From positions 1 through 64,000 of the forward strand of contig NZ_JAMDGY010000022.1 of NCBI RefSeq assembly GCF_028656955.1: 64,000 nucleotides of DNA, in the 5' to 3' direction. The notes below the pieces were generated by a model. It saw only the letters and a program-made list of their open reading frames with translations, was not told where the DNA came from and searched no databases. The stretch is from Pseudomonas fontis (GTDB lineage Bacteria; Pseudomonadota; Gammaproteobacteria; Pseudomonadales; Pseudomonadaceae). The position numbers and the translations under genes were made by a program. This document shows, one piece after another, positions 43,490 to 53,794 of the stretch. Within the stretch, counting starts at the first letter, position 1. Every line of letters begins with the position of its first letter.

Positions 43490-45051
43490 CCGCTAGAGAG
43501 CAGAAACGCCAGCCCCTTTCGACCGGGTCCGAATGGACGTTCGAGCTTATCCAGGCCTATGACCGAGAAATCAGCCGCCTGGCCGAGCGCTACGCCCTGG
43601 ACACCTACCCCAACCAGATCGAAGTGATCACGGCCGAGCAGATGATGGACGCCTACGCTTCCGTCGGCATGCCCCTGGGCTACCACCATTGGTCCTACGG
43701 CAAACACTTCCTCAGCACCGAGAAGTCCTACAGCCGGGGCCAGATGGGCCTGGCCTACGAGATCGTGATCAACTCCGACCCGTGCATCGCCTACCTGATG
43801 GAAGAAAACACCATCTGCATGCAGGCACTGGTGGTGGCGCATGCCTGCTACGGGCACAACAGCTTCTTCAAGGGCAACTACCTGTTCCGCACCTGGACCG
43901 ATGCCAGTTCGATCATCGATTACCTGGTGTTCGCCAAGCAGTACATCACCCAGTGCGAGGAGCGCCACGGCATTGATGCGGTCGAAGACCTGCTCGACTC
44001 CTGCCACGCCCTGATGAACTACGGTGTAGACCGCTACAAGCGCCCCTACCCGATTTCCGCCGAAGAGGAACGGCGTCGCCAGAAAGATCGTGAAGAACAC
44101 CTGCAAAAGCAGATCAACGACCTTTGGCGGACCATCCCCAAGGGCAACGACAAGTACAACGAGAAAGACAACGCCCGCTTCCCGGCCGAGCCGCAGGAAA
44201 ACATCCTGTACTTCATCGAGAAACACGCGCCGCTGCTGGAGCCCTGGCAGCGGGAAATCGTGCGGATCGTGCGCAAGATTGCGCAGTACTTCTACCCGCA
44301 GCGGCAAACCCAGGTGATGAACGAGGGCTGGGCCACCTTCTGGCACTACACCCTGATGAACGACCTGTATGACGAAGGCCTGGTCACCGAAGGCTTCATC
44401 ATGGAGTTCCTCCAGTCGCACACCAGCGTAGTCTTCCAGCCTGGCTTCGACAGCCCGTACTACAGCGGTATCAACCCCTACGCGCTGGGCTTTGCCATGT
44501 ACCGGGACATCCGGCGCATGTGCGAACACCCCACCGAGGAAGACCGCCACTGGTTCCCGGACATCGCCGGCAGTGACTGGCTGTCGACCATCAAGTTCGC
44601 CATGAGCAGCTTCAAGGATGAGAGTTTCATCCTGCAGTACCTGTCGCCCACGGTAATCCGTGACCTGAAGCTCTTCAGCATCCTTGATGACGACCAGAAG
44701 GACGACCTGCTGGTACCGGCGATTCACGACGAGACGGGCTACCGGATCATTCGTGAAACCCTGGCCGCGCAGTACAACCTGGGCAACCGCGAGCCAAATA
44801 TCCAGATCTGGAGCATCGACCGTCGCGGCGACCGCTCGCTGACCCTGCGTCACCAGCAGCACGACCGCAAACCCCTGGGCGACTCCACCGAGGAAGTGCT
44901 CAAGCATCTGCACCGCCTGTGGGGCTTCGACATCCATCTGGAAACCCTGCAAGGCGACCAGATCATGAAAACCTTTCACGTCCCCCCAAAGGGTGAACAC
45001 GGCAGCGAAGGCGACTATGGCCGCCTGGACCTCGCTGTCGTGCACCTCTAG
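43486..45051 (+). CDS. SpoVR family protein (YcgB-like)
   Basis: 521 residues, full-length SpoVR family. Conserved blocks [39 protein letters not shown] and [13 protein letters not shown] are clear; the His and Glu residues in these blocks suggest a metal site. Named after a B. subtilis spore-cortex gene, but in Gram-negatives it belongs to the RpoS-linked prkA-yeaH-ycgB group. Its molecular function is unknown. Confidence 0.9.
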   Translation: MTAREQKRQPLSTGSEWTFELIQAYDREISRLAERYALDTYPNQIEVITAEQMMDAYASVGMPLGYHHWSYGKHFLSTEKSYSRGQMGLAYEIVINSDPCIAYLMEENTICMQALVVAHACYGHNSFFKGNYLFRTWTDASSIIDYLVFAKQYITQCEERHGIDAVEDLLDSCHALMNYGVDRYKRPYPISAEEERRRQKDREEHLQKQINDLWRTIPKGNDKYNEKDNARFPAEPQENILYFIEKHAPLLEPWQREIVRIVRKIAQYFYPQRQTQVMNEGWATFWHYTLMNDLYDEGLVTEGFIMEFLQSHTSVVFQPGFDSPYYSGINPYALGFAMYRDIRRMCEHPTEEDRHWFPDIAGSDWLSTIKFAMSSFKDESFILQYLSPTVIRDLKLFSILDDDQKDDLLVPAIHDETGYRIIRETLAAQYNLGNREPNIQIWSIDRRGDRSLTLRHQQHDRKPLGDSTEEVLKHLHRLWGFDIHLETLQGDQIMKTFHVPPKGEHGSEGDYGRLDLAVVHL

Positions 45052-45059
45052 CGCAGCCG

Positions 45060-45109
45060 ACCTCCGTTGCAGCCAGACAGGGTATCCTGTGGCTTCAACG
45101 GAGGTTTTT
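45060..45109 (+). terminator. Terminator-like hairpin that includes the cca ribosome binding site
   Basis: Nearly perfect 20-bp stem: left arm 45060-45081, loop GTAT, right arm 45086-45105, then five T. One mismatch and a 2-nt bulge. The right arm contains GGAGG (45100-45104), the only ribosome binding site for cca (ATG 45111). It fits a terminator of the spoVR transcript and, on read-through RNA, would hide the cca start. Confidence 0.75.
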
Positions 45110-45110
45110 C

Positions 45111-46340
45111 ATGCAGATCTATAAAGTCGGCGGTGCCGTGCGCGACCGCCTGCTCGGCAGGCCGGTCACCGATATCGATCGGGTGGTGGTTGGGGAGAGC
45201 GTCGAACAGATGCAAGCCTTGGGCTATCGCCCGGTAGGGTCGGACTTTCCGGTGTTCCTGCACCCGCAAACCGGCGAGGAATACGCCCTGGCCCGGACCG
45301 AACGCAAAAGCGGTCGCGGCTATGGCGGCTTCACCTTTCACGCCAGCCCCGAGGTTACCCTTGAGCAAGACCTGATTCGTCGGGACCTCACCATCAACGC
45401 CATGGCCGAAGATGACGACGGGCACATCACCGATCCGTACAACGGCAAGAAAGACCTCGAAGATCGAATTTTACGCCACGTATCGCCGGCGTTTGCCGAA
45501 GATCCCCTGCGCGTCCTGCGCGTCGCACGCTTTGCCGCGCGCTATGCCGGGCTGGGCTTTACCGTGGCCCCGGACACCCTTGAGCTGATGCGCGAGCTGA
45601 GTGAGTCGGGCGAGCTTCAAGCCTTGACCGCCGAGCGCAGCTGGAAGGAGATCGCCCGCGCGCTGATGGAAGACCAGCCCCAGGTGTTTATCCAGGTGCT
45701 GCGCGACTGTGGTGCGCTCAAGGAACTGATGCCGGAGGTCGACGCGCTGTTTGGTGTGCCTCAACCGGAAGCGCATCACCCGGAGGTGGACACCGGGGTG
45801 CACACCCTCGCAGTGCTTGAGCAGGCGGCAAAGCATCAGCAGCCGCTGACTGTGCGCTGGGCCTGCCTACTGCACAACTTGGGGAAAGGCCTGACCCCGC
45901 CAGAGGAATGGCCACGGCATATTGCTCACGAGCACCGTGGGCTCAAGCTGATCAAGGCGGTGAACCAGCGCTTCAAAGCGCCGCGCGACTGCCAGGAGCT
46001 GGCGCTGCTGGTGGGGGAGTACCACACCCACGGGCACCGGGCGCTGGAGCTGAAGGCGTCAACCTTGCTTGAGCTTTTGCAGAGCTTTGATGTGTATCGG
46101 CGACCGCAGCGTTTCGAGGAATTTATCGCTGCGTGCGAGATGGATGCACGCGCAAGACTGGGGCTGGAAGCACGGGAGTATCCGCAGGCCGCATATCTGC
46201 GCGGCGCGGCAGAGGCAGCGCGCGCGATAGCGGTGCAACCGCTGGTGCAGCAAGGCTACACCGGTCAAGCCCTGGGCGAGGCGATCAAGAAGGAACGACT
46301 GAAGGCGCTGAAAGCCTACAAGGACAATGCCGGTAGCTGA
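45111..46340 (+). CDS. cca: CCA tRNA nucleotidyltransferase
   Basis: Adds or repairs the 3' CCA end of tRNAs. Class II nucleotidyltransferase head [19 protein letters not shown] with the catalytic acidic residues, and [10 protein letters not shown]. 409 residues, the length of enzymes that carry a C-terminal HD domain. In the HD position the sequence reads LLHNLGKG, so the Asp of the His-Asp pair is Asn (codon AAC). Strong GGAGG 6 nt before the ATG, inside a hairpin. Confidence 0.94.
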   Translation: MQIYKVGGAVRDRLLGRPVTDIDRVVVGESVEQMQALGYRPVGSDFPVFLHPQTGEEYALARTERKSGRGYGGFTFHASPEVTLEQDLIRRDLTINAMAEDDDGHITDPYNGKKDLEDRILRHVSPAFAEDPLRVLRVARFAARYAGLGFTVAPDTLELMRELSESGELQALTAERSWKEIARALMEDQPQVFIQVLRDCGALKELMPEVDALFGVPQPEAHHPEVDTGVHTLAVLEQAAKHQQPLTVRWACLLHNLGKGLTPPEEWPRHIAHEHRGLKLIKAVNQRFKAPRDCQELALLVGEYHTHGHRALELKASTLLELLQSFDVYRRPQRFEEFIAACEMDARARLGLEAREYPQAAYLRGAAEAARAIAVQPLVQQGYTGQALGEAIKKERLKALKAYKDNAGS

Positions 46341-46358
46341 GCCCTACCCTGACTTCAC

Positions 46359-46444
46359 CTGTGGGAGCCGGCCTTGCCGGCGATGAGGCCCGGATGGCTG
46401 GCGACCGATACTCGGTCGATCGCTGGCAAGGCCAGCTCCCACAG
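46359..46444. repeat. Inverted REP pair
   Basis: Two REP units, 46359-46384 and 46419-46444, in opposite orientation; the arms differ at two of 26 positions. The left unit is identical to the left unit at 25455-25480. Lies between convergent cca and folK. Confidence 0.9.
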
Positions 46445-46480
46445 TGCCCCAAGCAAGGCTGTTACCCCGGCAGAGCAGCG

Positions 46481-46987
46481 CTACACCGTCAGTTGCCGCC
46501 CGTGCCACTCAAACGGCACCGGGGCCAAGACCTGATCGATCTGCGCCTCACCCCACAACTGCGCCATTGTCTTGCCCGCCCCCGGGTGCACCAGCGTTGG
46601 CGCAATCAACGACAACGGCCACAGCACGAAGGCATTCTTCAGAATCTCCGCACGCGGCAGCACCAGCCCGTCGAAACTGCCGTGCAAGTCGCCATACATC
46701 AGCACGTCGATATCCAGCGGCAAGCCTTTGCGTTCAGGCGCGTAGCGGCCGTTGTCGGCCTCGATGAACTTGAGCCGACGATCCAGCTCCATCAGCGGCA
46801 AATCGCTCAGACCAGACACCACCAGATTGAAGAACGGACCGCTCTTGATGCCCACCGCCTGGCTTTCGAATACCGCCGAGCAGCGCATGTCCTGCAGCAG
46901 GCCGGCCAGCGCATCAAGCCCGGCCGTCAGGTTCCGCTCACGCTCGACATTGCTACCGAGACCAAGGTAGACCAGGGTCAGAGACAT
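46481..46987 (-). CDS. folK: 2-amino-4-hydroxy-6-hydroxymethyldihydropteridine pyrophosphokinase
   Basis: Folate synthesis: pyrophosphorylates 6-hydroxymethyl-dihydropterin. YLGLGSNVERERNL at the N-terminus and RKGLPLDIDVLMYGD (the DxD metal site) are diagnostic. 168 residues. Its start lies inside the end of folB (10-nt overlap), so the two successive enzymes are translationally coupled. Confidence 0.94.
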   Translation of the reverse strand: MSLTLVYLGLGSNVERERNLTAGLDALAGLLQDMRCSAVFESQAVGIKSGPFFNLVVSGLSDLPLMELDRRLKFIEADNGRYAPERKGLPLDIDVLMYGDLHGSFDGLVLPRAEILKNAFVLWPLSLIAPTLVHPGAGKTMAQLWGEAQIDQVLAPVPFEWHGRQLTV

Positions 46988-47331
46988 CCGCGCTCGATCT
47001 CCACGCCAACACCGCTGGCAGCCGGAACGGCGCCCGGCTTGGTCAGCTTCAAGTGCAACCAGGGAATCTGGAACTCGGCCATCAGCACCTGGGCCAGGCG
47101 CTCGGCAAAGGTCTCGACCAACTGGAACTGGGCCTGCTCGGCAAACGCCTGGATACGCGCCGAAACACTGGCGTAATCCAGTGCCAGGGTCAGGTCATCG
47201 CCCGCCGCTGCCGGGCGATTATCCCAGGCAAACCGCAGGTCCAGGCGCAGGCACTGACGAATGCCACGCTCCCAATCGTAGGCGCCGATCACGGTGTCGA
47301 CTTCCAGCCCTTCGATGAACACTCTGTCCAA
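46978..47331 (-). CDS. folB: Dihydroneopterin aldolase
   Basis: Converts dihydroneopterin to hydroxymethyl-dihydropterin and glycolaldehyde. [22 protein letters not shown] and the catalytic region around KLTKPGA are typical. 117 residues if it starts at TTG 47331, directly after GGAGAGAAG; an ATG at 47355 would add 8 residues (SCCGEKC) and place that ribosome site inside the coding region. I favour TTG. Divergent from plsY. Confidence 0.92.
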   Translation of the reverse strand: MDRVFIEGLEVDTVIGAYDWERGIRQCLRLDLRFAWDNRPAAAGDDLTLALDYASVSARIQAFAEQAQFQLVETFAERLAQVLMAEFQIPWLHLKLTKPGAVPAASGVGVEIERGCL

Positions 47332-47405
47332 GCACTTCTCTCCACAGCACGACAAGGGCGCCTAGCGCCGTTAGAATCAGGGCGTCCTCGCCCGGAATAG
47401 TTAGC

Positions 47406-47975
47406 ATGTTTTGGTTACTGGCACTGCTCGCCTACCTGCTTGGCTCGCTGTCCTTCGCCATCGTCCTCAGCCGCCTCAACGGCAGCCCAGACCCGCGCAT
47501 GAGCGGTTCGGGGAATGCCGGCGCGACCAACATGCTGCGCCTGGCAGGCAGGAAGCTGGCTGTCCTGACCCTGCTCGGCGACCTGCTCAAGGGCCTGCTA
47601 CCGGTGCTGATCGCACGCCTGTTCGGCATGGACCAACAGGAACAAGCCTGGATCGGCTTGTGCGCGGTGATTGGCCACCTGTTCCCGCTGTACTTCCGCT
47701 TCCGTGGCGGCAAAGGTGTTGCCACCGCCGCCGGCATGCTGCTCGGCCTGTATCCACCGGCCGCCTTGCTGGCCATCAGCGCCTGGCTGCTGACCTTCTA
47801 CCTCACTCGCACCAGCTCTCTGGCCGCGTTGATTGCCACCCCGCTCATCCTGCCATTGCTGGCCTGGCGTGAGCCGGAGGCGCTGCTGCCGATGAGCGTA
47901 CTGACCGTGCTCATCGTGTGGCGCCATCGCGGCAATCTACGCGACCTTTTTGCCGGGCGCGAACGGCATTTCTAA
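47406..47975 (+). CDS. plsY: Acyl-phosphate glycerol-3-phosphate acyltransferase
   Basis: Membrane enzyme that makes lysophosphatidic acid. Five hydrophobic segments and the three PlsY motifs: [24 protein letters not shown] and the C-terminal [14 protein letters not shown]. 189 residues. Convergent with tsaD and divergent from folB. Confidence 0.94.
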   Translation: MFWLLALLAYLLGSLSFAIVLSRLNGSPDPRMSGSGNAGATNMLRLAGRKLAVLTLLGDLLKGLLPVLIARLFGMDQQEQAWIGLCAVIGHLFPLYFRFRGGKGVATAAGMLLGLYPPAALLAISAWLLTFYLTRTSSLAALIATPLILPLLAWREPEALLPMSVLTVLIVWRHRGNLRDLFAGRERHF

Positions 47976-48001
47976 ACACTGCACATGAATCCTGCTCAGG
48001 T

Positions 48002-49027
48002 TCACAGCGCCGGCAACTGCTCCATCGGCCAACGCGCCTGCACGCTGATGGCCAGGGTTTCGTGCTGGCCAGCCGCCAAACGCTGACAGCCCGCGTAGGC
48101 GATCATCGCGCCATTGTCCGTGCAGAACTGCGGCCGAGCGTAGTACACGTTGCCATTCAAACCGGCGAGCATTTCTTCCAGCGACGTGCGCAGCGCCTTG
48201 TTGGCACTCACGCCGCCAGCGATCACCAGGCGCTTGAGCCCGGTGTGCTTGAGGGCGCGCTTGCACTTGATGGTCAGAGTCTCCACCACCGCCTGCTGGA
48301 AGGCCAGCGCGACGTCGCAACGGGTCTGTTCGCCGTCGTCCCCAGTACGCTGGCACTGCTGCCAGGTGTTCAGGGCGAAGGTTTTCAGGCCACTGAAGCT
48401 GAATTCCAGGCCAGGACGGTCAGTCATTGGCCGCGGGAAGACGAAACGCCCCGCCACGCCCTGCTCGGCCAACCGGGCAATTTCGGGGCCGCCCGGATAA
48501 TTCAGGCCCATCAGCTTGGCGGTCTTGTCGAACGCTTCGCCCGCGGCATCGTCGAGTGTCTCGCCAAGCAGCTCGTATTGGCCGATGCCATCGACTCGTA
48601 CCAACTGCGTATGCCCACCCGACACCAACAAAGCGACGAACGGGAACTCCGGTGGCTGCTCCTCGAGCATCGGGGCCAGCAGGTGGCCCTCCATGTGGTG
48701 CACACCGAGGGCCGGAATGCCCCAGGCAAACGCCAGCGCCTGGGCGCACGAAGCGCCCACCAGCAGCGCACCGACCAGGCCAGGGCCCGCGGTGTAGGCG
48801 ATCGCGTCGATCTCGGTGGCGACACAGTCGGCTTCGGCCAACACCTGTCGGATCAGCGGCAGCATGCGCTTGACGTGATCACGCGAGGCAAGCTCCGGCA
48901 CCACACCGCCATACGCGCGGTGCAGGTCGATCTGGCTGAACAATGCGTCGGCCAGCAGGCCGCGTTCACTGTCGTATAATGCGACGCCGGTTTCATCGCA
49001 GGATGTTTCCAATCCCAGTACTAGCAT
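48002..49027 (-). CDS. tsaD: tRNA N6-adenosine threonylcarbamoyltransferase
   Basis: Catalytic subunit of the t6A-modification complex acting on ANN-decoding tRNAs. ASKHA fold with [15 protein letters not shown], the iron-binding [18 protein letters not shown] and [10 protein letters not shown]. 341 residues. Divergent from rpsU. Part of the conserved tsaD/rpsU-dnaG-rpoD neighbourhood. Confidence 0.96.
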   Translation of the reverse strand: MLVLGLETSCDETGVALYDSERGLLADALFSQIDLHRAYGGVVPELASRDHVKRMLPLIRQVLAEADCVATEIDAIAYTAGPGLVGALLVGASCAQALAFAWGIPALGVHHMEGHLLAPMLEEQPPEFPFVALLVSGGHTQLVRVDGIGQYELLGETLDDAAGEAFDKTAKLMGLNYPGGPEIARLAEQGVAGRFVFPRPMTDRPGLEFSFSGLKTFALNTWQQCQRTGDDGEQTRCDVALAFQQAVVETLTIKCKRALKHTGLKRLVIAGGVSANKALRTSLEEMLAGLNGNVYYARPQFCTDNGAMIAYAGCQRLAAGQHETLAISVQARWPMEQLPAL

Positions 49028-49131
49028 GGGTCTGCGCCTTGTTGAGGCTGAATTCGAAGGCGCGCATGATAGTCCCCACTCCGGGTGCCGACCAGCGGTT
49101 TTCGATCAGAGGCTTTGCATTCCGGGCAGCT

Positions 49132-49154
49132 AAGGGTTAACATCCGCAACCCTT
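49132..49154. promoter_or_regulatory. Inverted repeat in the tsaD-rpsU promoter region
   Basis: AAGGGTT, 9 nt, AACCCTT. It lies next to TTGCAT (49115-49120) and TAACAT (49138-49143), a plausible -35/-10 pair with a 17-nt spacer for rpsU. Could be an operator for either divergent gene. Confidence 0.3.
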
Positions 49155-49228
49155 AAAAACCGACGTTCTCCAGTGCACATTTTTGCCACGAGTTCGTTGA
49201 CCCCGGTAATGAATGAAGGTAGCTCTGG

Positions 49229-49444
49229 ATGCCAGCCGTCAAAGTTAAAGAGAACGAACCCTTCGACGTAGCTCTGCGTCGTTTCAAGCGCTCCTGCGAA
49301 AAAGCCGGTGTACTGGCTGAAGTTCGTAGCCGCGAATTTTACGAGAAGCCGACTTCTGAGCGTAAGCGCAAAGCAGCAGCCGCTGTTAAGCGTCACGCCA
49401 AGAAAGTTCAGCGCGAACAGCGCCGCGCCGTTCGTCTGTACTAA
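49229..49444 (+). CDS. rpsU: 30S ribosomal protein S21
   Basis: 71-residue basic protein of the small subunit, required for initiation on mRNAs. [21 protein letters not shown] and the Lys/Arg-rich C-terminus are typical. First gene of the macromolecular synthesis operon rpsU-dnaG-rpoD. Confidence 0.97.
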
Positions 49445-49466
49445 TACAGACTAGCGTCGCAAGCTT

Positions 49467-49541
49467 CTGCCATGCCCGGCCTTCAAGCCGGGCTGTCGGC
49501 AGATGCTGCTGTTTTTCTCTGTCATGCCTGCCTTCGGGCAG
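49467..49541 (+). terminator. Partial terminators between rpsU and dnaG
   Basis: The 323-bp rpsU-dnaG gap has no gene. Two stem-loops follow rpsU: 49467-49502 (outer CTGCC/GGCAG, inner GCCCGG/CCGGGC) followed by GCTGCTGTTTTTC, and 49528-49541 (CTGCC-TTCG-GGCAG). In other bacteria such a partial terminator keeps dnaG expression far below rpsU. The remaining 230 bp show no other structure I would defend. Confidence 0.55.
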
Positions 49542-49767
49542 TCGTAGCAGAGACGTCCAAGCTGTTTCGCAGCAAGGACAAGCCTGCCTAAACGTCAGAA
49601 CTGGTTTAATCGCCAGACGTGCACGTCACCCTGACGAGCTTTAACCGGCTGCAGACGAGCACACCCTTCCGATTTTTGTGTTACGCCATTCGACATCGCT
49701 TCGAATGCGCAGCCGTCCCTGCAGCATTAGCGATTACACTTGTTTGTCGCCTGATGATGAGAGTGCC

Positions 49768-51753
49768 ATGGCCGGGCTGATCCCCCAAAGTTTTATCGAC
49801 GACCTCCTTAACCGCACCGACATCGTCGACGTGGTGAGTTCGCGCATTCAACTGAAAAAAGCCGGCAAAAACCACACCGCCTGTTGCCCGTTCCACAAGG
49901 AGAAGACCCCCTCCTTCAGCGTCAGCCCCGACAAACAGTTCTACTACTGCTTCGGTTGCGGCGCCGGCGGCAACGCGCTCGGTTTCATCATGGACCACGA
50001 CAACCTGGACTTCCCCCAGGCCGTCGAAGAGCTGGCCAAGGCCGCCGGCATGGAAGTGCCGCGTGAAGAAAGCGGCCGCGGGCACAAGCCCCGCCAACCG
50101 ACCGACTCACCGCTCTACCCGTTGCTCGAAGCTGCCGCCGAGTTTTATCGCCAGGCGCTGAAAGGCCACCCGACCCGCAAATCCGCCGTCGAATACTTGA
50201 AAGGCCGTGGCCTGTCTGGCGAGATCGCCCGCGATTTCGGCCTGGGCTTCGCCCCGCCTGGCTGGGACAACCTGTTCAAGCACCTGAGCAGCGATACCCT
50301 TCAGCAAAAAGCCATGATCGATGCTGGCCTGCTGATCGAGAACGCTGAAAGCGGCAAGCGCTACGACCGTTTCCGTGACCGGGTGATGTTCCCGATCCGC
50401 GACAGCCGTGGCCGGGTGATCGCCTTTGGTGGCCGCGTGCTCGGCGATGACAAGCCCAAGTACCTGAACTCCCCGGAAACCCCGGTGTTCCACAAGGGCC
50501 AGGAGCTGTACGGGCTGTACGAAGCGCGCAAGTTCAACCGCAACCTCGATGAAATCATCGTGGTTGAGGGCTACATGGACGTTATCGCCCTGGCCCAGCA
50601 AGGCCTGCGCAACGCCGTTGCGACCCTCGGCACAGCGACCAGTGAGGAGCACCTGAAGCGCTTGTTCCGCGTGGTGCCGAGCGTACTGTTCTGCTTCGAC
50701 GGCGACCAGGCAGGCCGCAACGCCGCATGGCGCGCCCTGGAAGCGGCGCTACCGAGCCTGCAAGACGGGCGCAAGGCGCGCTTCCTGTTCCTGCCGGAAG
50801 GCGAAGACCCGGACACCTTGGTCCGCGCCGAGGGCACCGATGCCTTCCGCGCCCGGATCAACCAGCACGCCCAGCCCCTGGCCGACTATTTCTTCCAGCA
50901 GCTGACCGAAGAAGCTGACCCACGCTCGCTCGAAGGCAAGGCCCATATGGCCACCCTCGCAGCACCGTTGATCGAAAAAGTGCCGGGCGCCAACCTGCGC
51001 GCACTGATGCGCAATCGCCTCAAGGAAATCACCGGGCTGGACAACCAGCAGGTCGAGCAACTGAGCCACAGCGCACCCAATGAGGCGCCGCCGGCGTACG
51101 ATCCGGGCATCGACTACGATGCGGTTCCCGACTACAGCCCCGACTTCAGCGACTTCCACCAGGGCGAACACTTCCAGCCGCAGCAACAGCCGTGGACCCC
51201 GCAGCAAGGCGGGCAGAAGAAAAAGTGGGAAGACAAACCCTGGGACAAGAACCGCAAGGGCAAGCCGTGGGACAAGAATGGCAAGCGCCAGGAATTCCAC
51301 CCGCCGCGCGTTCCGACCTCGGTAGAACCGCCGACCTTGAGCGCCCTGCGCACCCTGCTGCACCATCCGCAGTTGGCCAAGAAGGTCGAAGATGCCAGCC
51401 ATTTTGCCGCTGAAGAGCACGTCTACGCCCAGTTGCTGATCGCCCTGCTCGAGGCGTTGCAAAAGAATCCTGAGCTACGCTCACTACAGTTGATTGCCCG
51501 CTGGCACGGCACCGAGCAAGGACGCCTGCTGCGGGCCCTGGCGGAAAAGGAATGGCTGATCGATGCCGACAACCTTGAACAACAGTTTTTCGACACTATA
51601 ACTAGCTTGTCCGCTCGCCAACGCGAGCGAAGCCTGGAACATCTGCTCAGGAAAGCACGTCAAAGTGAGTTGAGCGCAGAGGAAAAAAATCAGCTGCGCG
51701 ACCTGTTAAGCCGGAATGTTCCCGCACAAACCCCGACCTCAGCTGGCGTGTGA
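49768..51753 (+). CDS. dnaG: DNA primase
   Basis: Synthesises RNA primers at the replication fork. Zinc-binding N-terminus (CPFHKEKTPSF, YYCFGCGAGG), TOPRIM core (VVEGYMDVIALAQQG, FDGDQAGRNAAWR) and a C-terminal DnaB-binding domain. The linker between them (about residues 430-520) is rich in Gln, Lys and Trp and contains KPWDKN twice. 661 residues from ATG 49768 (MAGLIPQSF); upstream in-frame codons lack conservation. Confidence 0.96.
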   Translation: MAGLIPQSFIDDLLNRTDIVDVVSSRIQLKKAGKNHTACCPFHKEKTPSFSVSPDKQFYYCFGCGAGGNALGFIMDHDNLDFPQAVEELAKAAGMEVPREESGRGHKPRQPTDSPLYPLLEAAAEFYRQALKGHPTRKSAVEYLKGRGLSGEIARDFGLGFAPPGWDNLFKHLSSDTLQQKAMIDAGLLIENAESGKRYDRFRDRVMFPIRDSRGRVIAFGGRVLGDDKPKYLNSPETPVFHKGQELYGLYEARKFNRNLDEIIVVEGYMDVIALAQQGLRNAVATLGTATSEEHLKRLFRVVPSVLFCFDGDQAGRNAAWRALEAALPSLQDGRKARFLFLPEGEDPDTLVRAEGTDAFRARINQHAQPLADYFFQQLTEEADPRSLEGKAHMATLAAPLIEKVPGANLRALMRNRLKEITGLDNQQVEQLSHSAPNEAPPAYDPGIDYDAVPDYSPDFSDFHQGEHFQPQQQPWTPQQGGQKKKWEDKPWDKNRKGKPWDKNGKRQEFHPPRVPTSVEPPTLSALRTLLHHPQLAKKVEDASHFAAEEHVYAQLLIALLEALQKNPELRSLQLIARWHGTEQGRLLRALAEKEWLIDADNLEQQFFDTITSLSARQRERSLEHLLRKARQSELSAEEKNQLRDLLSRNVPAQTPTSAGV

Positions 51754-51767
51754 GGTCCATGCTCGGG

Positions 51768-51773
51768 TATAAT
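51768..51773 (+). promoter_or_regulatory. Candidate -10 of an rpoD-proximal promoter
   Basis: Perfect TATAAT in the 67-bp dnaG-rpoD gap, about 48 nt before the rpoD ATG. No good -35 at 16-18 nt. An additional rpoD promoter near the end of dnaG is known in other bacteria. Confidence 0.4.
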
Positions 51774-51820
51774 CCTCGGCTTGTTTTTTGCCCGCCAAGA
51801 CCTTCAGTGGATAGGGTGTT

Positions 51821-53668
<1,848 letters not shown>

Positions 53669-53672
53669 TGAC

Positions 53673-53697
53673 AAACCCCGGCACCCGCCGGGGTTTT
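53673..53697 (+). terminator. Terminator of rpsU-dnaG-rpoD
   Basis: AACCCCGGC, ACCC loop, GCCGGGGTT, then a T run. Immediately after the rpoD stop. Confidence 0.92.
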
Positions 53698-53794
53698 TCT
53701 TTTCTGCCCGTCCATCTTTAAGCCTTTGGCCACTGGCCCATGCGCGAAAGCCCCGTCTACACTCGAATCTACCCACACGTGTGACGAGGCCGTT

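Noticed and set aside
43444..45045. 533-codon minus-strand frame opposite spoVR
   Set aside because: Shadow frame; the SpoVR family protein is complete on the plus strand.
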